Part shown: positions 18,161 through 26,467 of the stretch, piece after piece
How the letters are laid out: each line of letters opens with the position of its first letter
Position numbering within the stretch: position 1 is the stretch's first letter
Position numbers and translations under genes: made by a program
NCBI GenBank assembly: GCA_963801065.1
Contig: CAWDDG010000008.1
Coordinates: 248,001-312,000, forward strand
Reading direction: 5' to 3'
DNA from: CAWDDG01 sp963801065
GTDB taxonomy: Bacteria > Actinomycetota > Actinomycetes > Jiangellales > Jiangellaceae
DNA: 64,000 nt
The notes under the pieces: model-generated
What the model saw: only the letters and a program-made list of their open reading frames with translations
The model's database searches: none
What the model was told of the DNA's origin: nothing

Positions 18161-19209
18161 GGCTTTCGGCGCGCATCGCTGTCAGCCGGGGCGAGTTCAG
18201 GGTCGACGTCACGATCGCCGTCGAAACGGGCGAGGTGGTGGTGCTGCTCGGACCCAACGGAGCGGGCAAGTCCACCGTGCTCGCGACGCTCGCCGGCCTG
18301 CTCCGCCCGGACGAAGGACGGATCGTCCTGGACGGTGCGGTCCTGGTCGACACCACGCAGCGCATCCACCTTCCGCCGCAGCAGCGGCAGGTCGGCATGG
18401 TGGTGCAGGACTATCTGCTCTTCCCGCGCATGACCGCACTGGAGAACGTCGCGTTCGGCTTGCGCGCCCGCGGGATGTCACGCGAGATCGCGCGCGCCCA
18501 GGCGTCGGCGTGGCTCGACCGGATGGGGCTCGCCCAGCTGTCGAGTCGGCGTCCTGGCGAATTGTCCGGGGGGCAGGCGCAGCGGGTCGCCCTCGCGCGC
18601 GCTCTCGTCGTCGAGCCGCGGCTTCTTCTGCTCGACGAGCCGCTGGCTGCACTCGATGCCGGTACCCGCCCCGCGGTCCGCGCCGATCTGCGACGGCACC
18701 TCGAGGCGTACGGCGGCTGCACGATCGTCGTCACCCACGACCCGTTGGAGGCGCTCGTCCTGGGCGACCGGATCGTCGTGCTCGAGCACGGGGAGGTCGT
18801 TCAGGAGGGCCGGCCCGCCGAGCTCGCCAGGCACCCACGCACCGACTACGTCGCCCGGCTGGTGGGGCTCAACCTGTTACGCGGCGACGCGCGCGGCCGG
18901 GTGGCGGCCGTGGGCCCGGAGGCGTCCGTCGCGCTGGCGCACGAGGCAGCCGGGCCGGTCCACGTCGCATTTCCGCCGTCGGCGGTGACCCTGAGTCTGC
19001 ATCGACCGGACGGTTCGGCCCGCAACGCGTGGCCGGGCCGGGTGGCCGACGTCGAACAGCACGGCGATCTGGTGCGGGTCACGGTCGACGGCCCGGTGCC
19101 ACTGCTGGCCGACGTCACACCGCTCGCCGTAGCAGAACTGGGGCTCGCACCCGGAGCAGACGTGTGGTCGGCGGTCAAGGCCACCGAGGTGACGGTCTAT
19201 CCGGCCTGA
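18157..19209 (+). CDS. modC: molybdate ABC transporter ATPase
   Basis: A 350-residue ATPase. Walker A is LGPNGAGKST, the signature LSGGQAQRVALARALV, Walker B LLLLDEPLAALDA and the switch His VVTHDPLEALVLGD. The C-terminal part (from about residue 235) is a TOBE/Mop regulatory domain that can sense cytosolic molybdate. The ATG overlaps the modB stop (ATGA). The order regulator-modA-modB-modC is compact with overlaps throughout, so it is one operon. Confidence 0.92.
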   Translation: MRLSARIAVSRGEFRVDVTIAVETGEVVVLLGPNGAGKSTVLATLAGLLRPDEGRIVLDGAVLVDTTQRIHLPPQQRQVGMVVQDYLLFPRMTALENVAFGLRARGMSREIARAQASAWLDRMGLAQLSSRRPGELSGGQAQRVALARALVVEPRLLLLDEPLAALDAGTRPAVRADLRRHLEAYGGCTIVVTHDPLEALVLGDRIVVLEHGEVVQEGRPAELARHPRTDYVARLVGLNLLRGDARGRVAAVGPEASVALAHEAAGPVHVAFPPSAVTLSLHRPDGSARNAWPGRVADVEQHGDLVRVTVDGPVPLLADVTPLAVAELGLAPGADVWSAVKATEVTVYPA

Positions 19210-19213
19210 GACG

Positions 19214-19754
19214 ATGACGCGCATGGCCCAGAGGCCCCGCGGGAGCGAGACCGTCGGCGACGCCGTACGCAGCCTGGTCGCCCTGGTCGGGGTCATCGCC
19301 GCGATCGTCCTCGCGTTCACGCTCATGCGGCCGGACGACGAGGGGCCCGTAACGGGTCGACTACGGCGACGTCCTCGACCGCGTCCGCGACGAGTTCCCC
19401 TATCCGGTCCTTGCGCCGACACCGGTGCCTGACGGATGGACGGCCACCAGCGTCGAGAACTCGTCGGCACGTTCGGGCAACCGGTGGCGCCTCGGATTCG
19501 TCACCGACGACGGCGAGTTCGTCGGGCTCGAGCAGTCCGACGGCGAGACGGAATCGTTCGTGGCCGACCGGCTGGAGGACTTCACCGAGGACGGCACCAG
19601 CAGAGTCAACGGCGCGACCTGGGAACGGTGGCTCGAGGCCGGCGACCACCCGGACCGGGCGCTCGTGCAGGTGCAGGACGGCGTGGCGACCGTCGTGCTC
19701 GGCACCGAACCGTACGACGTCCTCGAGGGCTTCGCCGCCCGCCTGAAATCGTGA
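19214..19754 (+). pseudogene. DUF4245 membrane-anchored protein, frameshifted
   Basis: From ATG 19214 (or 19223) the frame gives one membrane helix (SLVALVGVIAAIVLAFTLM) and then runs into the wrong frame at about 19354. The next frame continues with VDYGDVLDRVRDEFPYPVLA, PVPDGWTATSVENSS and GFVTDDGEFVGLEQSDGE to the stop at 19754. One surplus G in ACGGGTCGAC restores a DUF4245 protein of about 179 residues, anchored in the membrane with an extracytoplasmic domain. The function of the family is unknown. It is convergent with xseB. Confidence 0.7.
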
Positions 19755-19801
19755 TCAAGGCCGTCGATGGCGTTCGGCGGTCACCGCCAACGAGATCACG
19801 A
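19749..19801. terminator. two-tier inverted repeat between convergent genes
   Basis: TCGTGATC (19749-19756) pairs with GATCACGA (19794-19801), and inside it GGCGGT (19776-19781) pairs with ACCGCC (19783-19788) around one base. The outer arms contain the stop codons of both convergent genes (DUF4245 and xseB). Likely a bidirectional terminator. Confidence 0.45.
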
Positions 19802-20005
19802 CGAGGTGTCCGGCTTGGCTGCCGCGTCCAGCCGGGCTCGGGCTGCGTCCAGATAGCGCTCGCACAGTGCGGCGAGGTCCTCGCCGCGCTGCCACAGGGC
19901 CAGCGACTCCTCCAGCGTCGTCCCGCCGGCCTCGAGCCGTCCGACGATCTCGACGAGCTCATCGCGCGCCTGCTCGTAGGTGGGCTCGGAGGCAGTGTCC
20001 GACAT
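19796..20005 (-). CDS. xseB: exodeoxyribonuclease VII small subunit
   Basis: A 69-residue XseB. The family core EQARDELVEIVGRLEAGG, then LEESLALWQRGEDLAALCE and YLDAARARLD, is complete. It binds the large subunit XseA and is needed for the single-strand DNA exonuclease VII. It lies 10 bases downstream of xseA on the same strand, forming an operon. The ATG at 20005 is the natural start; longer open sequence on this strand belongs to another frame of xseA. Confidence 0.93.
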   Translation of the reverse strand: MSDTASEPTYEQARDELVEIVGRLEAGGTTLEESLALWQRGEDLAALCERYLDAARARLDAAAKPDTSS

Positions 20006-20015
20006 GGCCGCCACC

Positions 20016-21242
20016 CTATCGATGATCATGGCGACCACCGTCGACGGTCGCCGAGAGTTCGCCGTCGGCGAGCCGGATGCGCAGGCGCTCACCGTGGGAC
20101 ACGTCGTCGGGTCTGCGCACCACGGAGCCGTCGTGGCGTTGCACCACCGCGTACCCCCTCTCGAGTGTCGCCGCGGGGGAGAGCGCCCGCACCCGCGCGC
20201 GGATGTGCTCGACGTCGACGCCGCCGCGGTCGAGCGTGTGCCTGACGCCTCGGCGGGCCCGGTCGCGCAGGTCGTGGAGTTCCCCCGCGCGCAGTCGCAG
20301 CCCGTGCGCCGGGTCGGCCAGGACCGGGCGCGACCGCAGCGCGGCGAGCGCAGCGCGGTCGGCGTCGAGCCGGCGCATGACCGCTGACCGGATCCGGTCC
20401 CGCGCACGGCGCACTCGATCCGTCTCCTCGGCGACGTCGGGCACGACGCGTTTGGCGGCGTCGGTCGGGGTCGAAGCCCGTACGTCTGCGGCCAGGTCGA
20501 CCAGCGGCACGTCGTTCTCATGTCCGATCGCGCTGACGACGGGTGTCCGCGACGACGCAACAGCGCGTACCAGCGTCTCGTCGGAGAACGGGAGCAGATC
20601 CTCGGCGGAGCCGCCGCCACGGGCCAGCACGATCACGTCGACCTCGGCGTCGCGGTCCAGCGTTCGCAGCGCGTCGACGACCTGGATCACCGCGGACGTG
20701 CCCTGGACCGCAACCTCTTCCAGACGGAACCGGACGGCCGGCCAGCGGCGGCGGGCGTTCTCCAGCACGTCGTGCTCGGCCGCCGAACCGCGTCCGCAGA
20801 CCAGGCCGATCACGCGTGGCAGGAAGGGGAGCGGCCGTTTGCGCTCGGGTGCGAACAGCCCCTCGGCCGTCAGCATGCGGCGCAGCCTCTCGATGCGGGC
20901 CAGCAGCTCGCCAACGCCGATCTGGCGGACCTCGTCGGCGGCCAGCGAGAGCGTGCCTCGGGTGAAGTACCAGGAGGGTCTCGCGTGGACGACCACGCGG
21001 GCGCCCTCGGCCAGTGGCGGCTCGACCGCGTCGAGCACCCGCCCCGGGCAGGTGACCTGCAAAGACAGGTCGGCGGCGGGGTCACGCAATGTCAGGAACG
21101 CGGTCTGGGTGCCGGACCGCCGGGTCAGCTGGGCGACCTGGCCTTCGACCCAGATCGAGCCGAGCCGGGCGATCCAGCCGCCGATCGCCTGCGACACCAC
21201 CCTGACCGGCGCCGGCTTCTCGGGCGACGTCTCCAGAGCCAC
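20016..21242 (-). CDS. xseA: exodeoxyribonuclease VII large subunit
   Basis: A 408-residue XseA. The N-terminal OB-fold DNA-binding domain reads VSQAIGGWIARLGSIWVEGQ. The catalytic region has PRVIGLVCGRGSAAEHDVL and DVIVLARGGGSAEDLLPFSD, then SAIGHENDVPLVDLAADVRA, with the conserved Gly/Asp/His residues. The C-terminal coiled-coil (RIRSAVMRRLDADRAALAAL) is where XseB binds. GTG 21242 gives MALETSPEKPAPV as in homologues. It is divergent from ispH, about 70 bases apart. Confidence 0.93.
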   Translation of the reverse strand: MALETSPEKPAPVRVVSQAIGGWIARLGSIWVEGQVAQLTRRSGTQTAFLTLRDPAADLSLQVTCPGRVLDAVEPPLAEGARVVVHARPSWYFTRGTLSLAADEVRQIGVGELLARIERLRRMLTAEGLFAPERKRPLPFLPRVIGLVCGRGSAAEHDVLENARRRWPAVRFRLEEVAVQGTSAVIQVVDALRTLDRDAEVDVIVLARGGGSAEDLLPFSDETLVRAVASSRTPVVSAIGHENDVPLVDLAADVRASTPTDAAKRVVPDVAEETDRVRRARDRIRSAVMRRLDADRAALAALRSRPVLADPAHGLRLRAGELHDLRDRARRGVRHTLDRGGVDVEHIRARVRALSPAATLERGYAVVQRHDGSVVRRPDDVSHGERLRIRLADGELSATVDGGRHDHR

Positions 21243-21313
21243 CCCGGCACCGTACAGGGGGCCGCGCGTGGAACCGCGCCAGGCACTCGGCGTGCGGCAC
21301 CTACCATGGAGGC

Positions 21314-22273
21314 ATGAGCGCTGCCGAGGGCCGGGTCCTGCTTGCCGCGCCGCGCGGATACTGCGCCGGCGTCGACCGGGCGGTCGTGACGGTGGAGAAG
21401 GCGTTGGACCTGTACGGGCCACCGGTGTACGTGCGCAAGCAAATCGTGCACAACAAACACGTCGTCGAGTCGCTCGAGGAGCGCGGCGCCGTCTTCGTCG
21501 AGGAGCTCGACGAGGTCCCCGAGGGCGCGCTCGTCGTGTTCTCCGCCCACGGCGTGTCGCCGATGGTGCACGCCGAGGCCTCCCAACGCGGGCTCCGGAC
21601 GATCGACGCGACCTGCCCACTCGTCACCAAGGTCCACAACGAAGCCAAGCGGTTCGCCAAGGACGACCTGGACATCGTCCTGATCGGTCACGAGGGGCAC
21701 GAGGAGGTCGAGGGGACGTCCGGCGAGGCGCCGGACCACATCCAGCTCGTGCAGAGCCCGGCGGACGTCGACCGGGTCGAGGTCCGCGACCCGTCACGAG
21801 TCGTGTGGCTCTCCCAGACCACGCTGTCGGTCGACGAGGCGTACGAGACGGTCACCAAGTTGCGCGAGCGCTTCCCCGCGCTGATCAGTCCGCCGAGTGA
21901 CGACATCTGTTACGCGACGCAGAACCGGCAGGTCGCGGTCAAGGAGATCGCCGCGCAGTCAGAGCTCGTCCTCGTCGTCGGCTCGGCGAACTCATCCAAC
22001 TCGGTCCGCTTGGTCGAGGTGGCTCTGGAGGCCGGAGCCGACGCGGCATACCGGGTCGACAACGCGACTGAGATCGACGAAGCCTGGCTCTCCGGGGTAC
22101 GGACAGTGGGCCTGACCAGCGGTGCCTCGGTGCCGGAGGAGCTGGTCCGGGGTGTCATCGCGTGGCTCGGCGAGCGCGGGTACCCGACCGTCGAGGAGCA
22201 CCGGACCACCGAGGAGTCGCTGATCTTCTCGCTGCCCCGCGAGCTGCGCCGGGACCTGAAGACCGCTGGCTGA
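21314..22273 (+). CDS. ispH: 4-hydroxy-3-methylbut-2-enyl diphosphate reductase
   Basis: A 319-residue IspH (LytB), the last enzyme of the MEP pathway, making IPP and DMAPP from HMBPP with a [4Fe-4S] cluster. The three cluster cysteines are C17 (RGYCAGVDRA), C101 (DATCPLVTKVH) and C199 (DDICYATQNRQ). The conserved VVGSANSSNSVRL and LTSGASVPEELV blocks are present. A GGAGG is placed 3 bases before ATG 21314. IPP made here feeds the cis-prenyltransferase at 4563. Confidence 0.95.
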   Translation: MSAAEGRVLLAAPRGYCAGVDRAVVTVEKALDLYGPPVYVRKQIVHNKHVVESLEERGAVFVEELDEVPEGALVVFSAHGVSPMVHAEASQRGLRTIDATCPLVTKVHNEAKRFAKDDLDIVLIGHEGHEEVEGTSGEAPDHIQLVQSPADVDRVEVRDPSRVVWLSQTTLSVDEAYETVTKLRERFPALISPPSDDICYATQNRQVAVKEIAAQSELVLVVGSANSSNSVRLVEVALEAGADAAYRVDNATEIDEAWLSGVRTVGLTSGASVPEELVRGVIAWLGERGYPTVEEHRTTEESLIFSLPRELRRDLKTAG

Positions 22274-22345
22274 ACGTCATTTCTTGTCGTCGCCGCGCCA
22301 CAACGCCGACCCGACGAGGACGCAGGCCGCTGGACGCCGTGCCGT

Positions 22346-23809
22346 TCAGCCGTCGGTGCCGTCACGCGGCGACCGCTTCGGCTCCACCTCGACGCCGTAG
22401 CGCGGGTCGGCTTCGATGTCGTCGATCGCGATCAGGGCCTCCGTTGCCGAGGCGACCAGCTCGGGTGCCTGGACCTGGCGGGCGATGACCTCGACCTGTG
22501 CGGGTGTAGGAAGCTCCTCGTCGGCAACCTTGAGCTCGGCGAAGCGCCGGGCGGTGACGAGCACCCGACCCTCGAGCGAGCCGACCGTGGCGTTGTACTG
22601 CCGTATCGCCGAGTTGAGTGCGTTGCCCAGCTTGCCGACGTGGCCGCCCAACGTTGCCAGCCGACCGTGCAGGTCGCGCCCGAGGCGAAGCACGTCCTGA
22701 GCATTGCGGGCCAGGGCCTCCTGCCGCCAGGTGTAGGCGACCGTGCGCAACAGGGCGACCAGCGTCTGCGGCGTCGCGATCACGACGTTGCGCTCGAACG
22801 CGTACTCGAGCAGCGCAGGCTCCTCCTCGAGGGCGGCATTCAGAAAGACCTCGGCGGGCACGAACATCACGACGAACTCGGGCGTCGGGTCGAGATACTC
22901 CCAGTACTTCTTCGCTGCCAGCTCGTCGAGATGATCCTTGACATGGCGGACGTGGGCCTTGAGCCGGGCGGCGCGCTGGTGGTCCTCGCGGGCCTCCATC
23001 GCCTCGAGCCATCCCGCGAACGGGACCTTCGCGTCGACCACCACGTTCTTCCCGCCGGCCATGCGGACGACCAGGTCGGGGCGCAACAGCCCGTCGTCGG
23101 TGCGCACGCTGGCCTGCTCGTCGAAGTCGCAGTGCTCGACCATGCCCGCGGATTCGACGACCCGCCGCAACTGCATCTCGCCCCATCGGCCGCGCACCTG
23201 GGGCGCCCGGAGGGCGGCGACGAGCTGGCTGGTCTCCACCCGGAGCTGCTCGGACGTCTGGCTCATGCCCTTGACCTGCTCGCGGAGCTCTGCGTAGGCA
23301 TCGGCCCGGGTCCGCTCTACGGCGGAAAGCTGCGCTTCGACCTTGCCGAGCTGCTCGGCCAGCGGCTTCACCAACTGGTCGACGGCCTGGCGTCGCTGCT
23401 CGAGCTCGGCGACTGCACGCTGCTCGCTGCCCTTGAGGCGTTCGCCCGCGAGCTGGAGGAACTGCTCGTTGTTACGGCGCAGCGCCTCGGCGGACAAGCG
23501 CTCGAACTCGTGGACCAGCCGTTCCTGGTCCTCGCGCAGCATCGCGAGCTTCTCCTGGGCGGCGGACCGGGAATGCGCCAGGTCGGCGGTGAGACGGATC
23601 CGTCCGGCCTCGGACTCGCGCAGCCGCGCCTCGACGGCCGACCGCTCGCGCGCAGTCGTGTCGCGGTCGGCGCGAACGGCGTCGCGCTCGGCCCTGGCAG
23701 CGTCGCGCTCGGCGACGGCGCCGGCCGACAGCGCCCGCACCGCGAGCGACCCCAGCGCCGCACCCAGCACGACGGCCAGGGCGACGAGCAGCAGGTCGGT
23801 CCCGTTCAT
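22346..23809 (-). CDS. rmuC: DNA recombination protein RmuC
   Basis: A 487-residue RmuC. It has an N-terminal membrane helix (LLLVALAVVLGAALGSLAV), then a long Arg/Glu/Ala coiled coil (about residues 30-190), then the PD-(D/E)XK-like RmuC domain with RGRWGEMQLRRVVESAGM, LRPDLVVRMAGGKNVVVDAK and FVMFVPAEVFLNAAL. RmuC limits certain rearrangements such as inversions at short repeats. The C-terminus has an actinobacterial extension. It is convergent with ispH, and the stop codons lie in a weak 9-bp inverted repeat (22268-22276 with 22343-22351). Confidence 0.92.
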   Translation of the reverse strand: MNGTDLLLVALAVVLGAALGSLAVRALSAGAVAERDAARAERDAVRADRDTTARERSAVEARLRESEAGRIRLTADLAHSRSAAQEKLAMLREDQERLVHEFERLSAEALRRNNEQFLQLAGERLKGSEQRAVAELEQRRQAVDQLVKPLAEQLGKVEAQLSAVERTRADAYAELREQVKGMSQTSEQLRVETSQLVAALRAPQVRGRWGEMQLRRVVESAGMVEHCDFDEQASVRTDDGLLRPDLVVRMAGGKNVVVDAKVPFAGWLEAMEAREDHQRAARLKAHVRHVKDHLDELAAKKYWEYLDPTPEFVVMFVPAEVFLNAALEEEPALLEYAFERNVVIATPQTLVALLRTVAYTWRQEALARNAQDVLRLGRDLHGRLATLGGHVGKLGNALNSAIRQYNATVGSLEGRVLVTARRFAELKVADEELPTPAQVEVIARQVQAPELVASATEALIAIDDIEADPRYGVEVEPKRSPRDGTDG

Positions 23810-23878
23810 GACCCCACTCTGGCCGTTCCGACCGACAGGATCGTGGAGGCGCGGCGGGCAGGCCGGCAGGTTGGGGTG

Positions 23879-24004
23879 TCACCGCAGCCCGGCGAGCAAC
23901 GTCCGCACGCCGTCGACGAGTACCCGCTCGCCGGATTCGGGCGAGTCGACGAACCATCCGGGCAGGTCGCCGCGCCGGGCGTGGGTGAGCCACCGTGGTG
24001 GCAA
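23879..24004 (-). CDS. possible 41-residue small protein
   Basis: A short minus-strand frame with very high GC at third positions reads PPRWLTHARRGDLPGWFVDS and ends VLVDGVRTLLAGLR. The only usable start is TTG 24004; an upstream stop closes the frame at about 24050. It looks protein-like (amphipathic, aromatic residues) and lies between rmuC and the divergent ychF. It could be a real small gene or a relic. No domain recognised. Confidence 0.35.
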   Translation of the reverse strand: MPPRWLTHARRGDLPGWFVDSPESGERVLVDGVRTLLAGLR

Positions 24005-24065
24005 CCGCCGTTCCCGCTCGCCTGACCGGAGCCGCGGCGCGTGGGTCTCCTAGACTCGTCGGACC

Positions 24066-25151
24066 ATGTCCTCGCTCGCCATCGGCATCGTCGGGCTGCC
24101 CAATGTCGGCAAGTCCACCCTGTTCAACGCGCTGACCAAGAACGACGTCGTGGCGGCGAACTACCCGTTCGCGACCATCGAGCCGAATGTCGGCGTGGTC
24201 GGAGTGCCGGAACCACGGATCGCCAAGCTGGCCGAGATCTTCGGTTCCGCGCGCCAGGTCCCAGCGACGGTGAGCTTCGTCGACATCGCCGGCATCGTGA
24301 AGGGAGCCTCGGAGGGTCAGGGGCTGGGCAACAAGTTTCTGGCCAACATCCGCGAGGCGGACGCGATCTGCCAGGTCATCCGCGTCTTCGCCGACCCCGA
24401 CGTCGTCCACGTCGACGGCCGGATCGCGCCGAAGGACGACATCGAGACGATCAACACGGAGCTGATCCTGGCCGACATCCAGACCATCGACCGGGTCCTC
24501 CCACGGCTCCGGAAGGAGGTCAAACTCCAGAAGGACAAGGCCGCGGTGGTCGCCGCCATCGAGGAGGCGAGGGCCGTCCTCGACGAAGGTCGGCCGTTCT
24601 TCGCCACCCGGCTGGACCCCGAACCGCTGCGTGAACTGCACCTGCTGACCGCCAAGCCCTTCCTCTACGTGTTCAACATGGATGACGAGGAGCTGGGCGA
24701 CGAAGCCCTGAAGGACGAGATGCGCGCCCTGGTCGCACCCGCTGAGGCGATCTTCCTCGACGCCAAGGTCGAGGCCGAGCTCGCTGAGCTCGACGATGCC
24801 GAGGCGCTCGAGCTGTTGCAGTCGATGGGCCAGGAGGAGTCGGGGCTCGACATGCTGGCGCGGGTCGGCTTCGACACTCTTGGCCTGCAGACCTACCTGA
24901 CCGCCGGCCCCAAGGAGGCCCGCGCGTGGACGATCCGCAAGGGCGCCACGGCCCCCGAGGCCGCCGGCGTGATCCACACCGACTTCCAGAGAGGGTTCAT
25001 CAAGGCCGAGGTCGTGTCCTACGACGACCTGGTGGCCTGCGGCTCGATGGCCGAAGCCAAGGCGAAAGGCCTGGTCCGGATCGAGGGCAAGGACTACGTC
25101 ATGGCCGACGGCGACGTCGTGGAGTTCCGGCACGGATCAACAAATCGGTAG
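24066..25151 (+). CDS. ychF: redox-regulated ATPase YchF/Ola1
   Basis: A 361-residue Obg-family P-loop ATPase. G1 is GLPNVGKST (residues 10-18), G3 is DIAGIVKGAS, and the altered G4 (VFNMDDEEL) lacks the NKxD of GTPases, which is why the family prefers ATP. The C-terminal TGS domain contains GLQTYLTAGPKEARAW, GVIHTDFQRGFIKAEV and VMADGDVVEFRHGS. It binds ribosomes and affects stress responses. TAGACT (24051-24056) lies 9 bases before the ATG, so the transcript may be nearly leaderless. Confidence 0.95.
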   Translation: MSSLAIGIVGLPNVGKSTLFNALTKNDVVAANYPFATIEPNVGVVGVPEPRIAKLAEIFGSARQVPATVSFVDIAGIVKGASEGQGLGNKFLANIREADAICQVIRVFADPDVVHVDGRIAPKDDIETINTELILADIQTIDRVLPRLRKEVKLQKDKAAVVAAIEEARAVLDEGRPFFATRLDPEPLRELHLLTAKPFLYVFNMDDEELGDEALKDEMRALVAPAEAIFLDAKVEAELAELDDAEALELLQSMGQEESGLDMLARVGFDTLGLQTYLTAGPKEARAWTIRKGATAPEAAGVIHTDFQRGFIKAEVVSYDDLVACGSMAEAKAKGLVRIEGKDYVMADGDVVEFRHGSTNR

Positions 25152-25260
25152 CCCCTGCCCATGGGACTCCAGTTGACAGGCTAGAGAACCGGCCTCAGGC
25201 TGGTGGGTCGCTCGTCCTGAGCAGCCGAGGGGGGCCAACCCTGGTCCGCAAGACTCCAAT

Positions 25261-25833
25261 GTGAGGTGCGGAACAACTGGACCGAATGGGGTTCCAGTGT
25301 TCCAACCGAACTCGCACGAGGTCACCGACGAGCTGAAAAGGCTCGCTGGCTGGGGAGCAAAGCCTCACCGGCTTGCGCTAATGCCAGTCCTTCGGGAGCT
25401 GGCAAAGGCGGAAACGGTGAGGTTCGCAGAGCAGGGCTACATCGTTCTGGACTACCTGAAGGCAAGTATCGGGTGTGTGGAGAGCCCGGTCACCGGCCGG
25501 CAGCGCTGCCGCACCCACTTTGCGAACAACCTGCGGGCCAAGACCCCCAAGCATGCCTGGCCGACGGTCGCCGGGATGCTGCGCAGCGTCTTCGAGCAAC
25601 CCGACGCCGAAGCCGTGCACCGCCAGTACCGCGAGCTCTGCAGTGCCCTGGACGGCAAGTTCGCCGACGCACTCGCACTACTCGAGGCAGCCGAGACCAA
25701 CGTGCTCGCCTTCACCGCGTTTCCGGTCGAACACTGGAAGCAGATCCGATCCAACTACCCACAAGAGCGCCAGAACAAGGAGATACGGCGCCGCACCGAC
25801 GTCGTCGCATCTTCCCCGACCGCGCCGCCATGA
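25261..25833 (+). pseudogene. hybrid frame: unknown N-terminus fused to IS256 transposase part
   Basis: GTG 25261 opens a frame whose first 65-70 residues (SHEVTDELKRLAGWGAKPHR, LMPVLRELAKAETVRFAEQG, YIVLDYLKASIG) resemble the start of a soluble helical protein I do not recognise. From about 25474 the same frame enters IS256-family transposase sequence (GRQRCRTHFANNL, then FEQPDAEAVHRQYRELC, then FPVEHWKQIRSNYPQERQNK) and ends at a frameshift. The likely history is insertion of an IS256 element into a host or phage gene followed by deletion. A functional fusion is unlikely. Confidence 0.6.
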
Positions 25834-25999
25834 TCCGCCTTGTCGGCGCCGTCCTCGCCGAGCAACACGAGGAATGGCCTGCGGCCGCCGCTACATCAGC
25901 GCCGAATCGCTAGCCAAAACAATGCTGTCAGTCATCGCCGGCGGCGACCCCCTCGCGCACCCACCGGAGGTGGCCCCCGAACTCAGCGCAGCGCAGTAA
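25474..25999 (+). pseudogene. IS256-family (mutator) transposase, C-terminal remnant
   Basis: This is the C-terminal half of an IS256 transposase. After KEIRRRTDVV the frame is lost by a missing base near 25806. FPDRAAMIRLVGAVLAEQHE continues in a second frame and RRYISAESLAKTMLSVIAGG in a third, ending at 25999. The N-terminal half with the first two DDE acids is missing, so it cannot transpose. No terminal inverted repeats were recognised. Confidence 0.82.
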
Positions 26000-26040
26000 C
26001 CTGACCCCGATCACGCGGCGGTCGTCCTACACGACCCCGC

Positions 26041-26330
26041 GGGACTCAACCCAACGGCAGGCCGTGGCGCTGTGGCAACCCGGAGTGTGAGTACTTCGAT
26101 GCGGCAGATGACACGGCGCTGGGGGAGGATTAGACCCACGCGCGGCGTTTGTCAGCGAGCTTGCGGACCTTATCGACAAGTACTCCTGGGAATCTGCATC
26201 AGCCACCCCGGAATTCATCGTCGCCGAGTACCTGGCTGACTGCCTGGACGCCTTCAACCAGGCGATAAAGGCACGGTCTAAGTGGCTCCACGGGGAGGCT
26301 CACGATCACCGTGCCGCAGGGGTCAAGTAG
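26041..26330 (+). pseudogene. fragments of phage-like small proteins
   Basis: Two pieces of protein-like sequence without usable start codons. The first, ending at 26133, reads GRPWRCGNPECEYFDAADD and has a Cys-x4-Cys zinc-ribbon look. The second (26133-26330, another frame) reads FVSELADLIDKYSWESASAT, EFIVAEYLADCLDAFNQAI and ends at a TAG. Short proteins with an IDKYSWE-type block are seen in actinophages and actinobacterial genomic islands. I read both as remnants of mobile DNA next to the IS256 debris. Confidence 0.4.
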
Positions 26331-26467
26331 GCACTTTGCAAGCATTTGACTGCTTGGAGCAGAAATGGCCGGTCCCAGCTGCACGCCCCAGCTGCAAACG
26401 TGGCTAAAGAGCTTGCTCGTCACGGCGCCTGGTTCCACACTCGAGTCCTCGGCCTCGGGGGTTTGCC

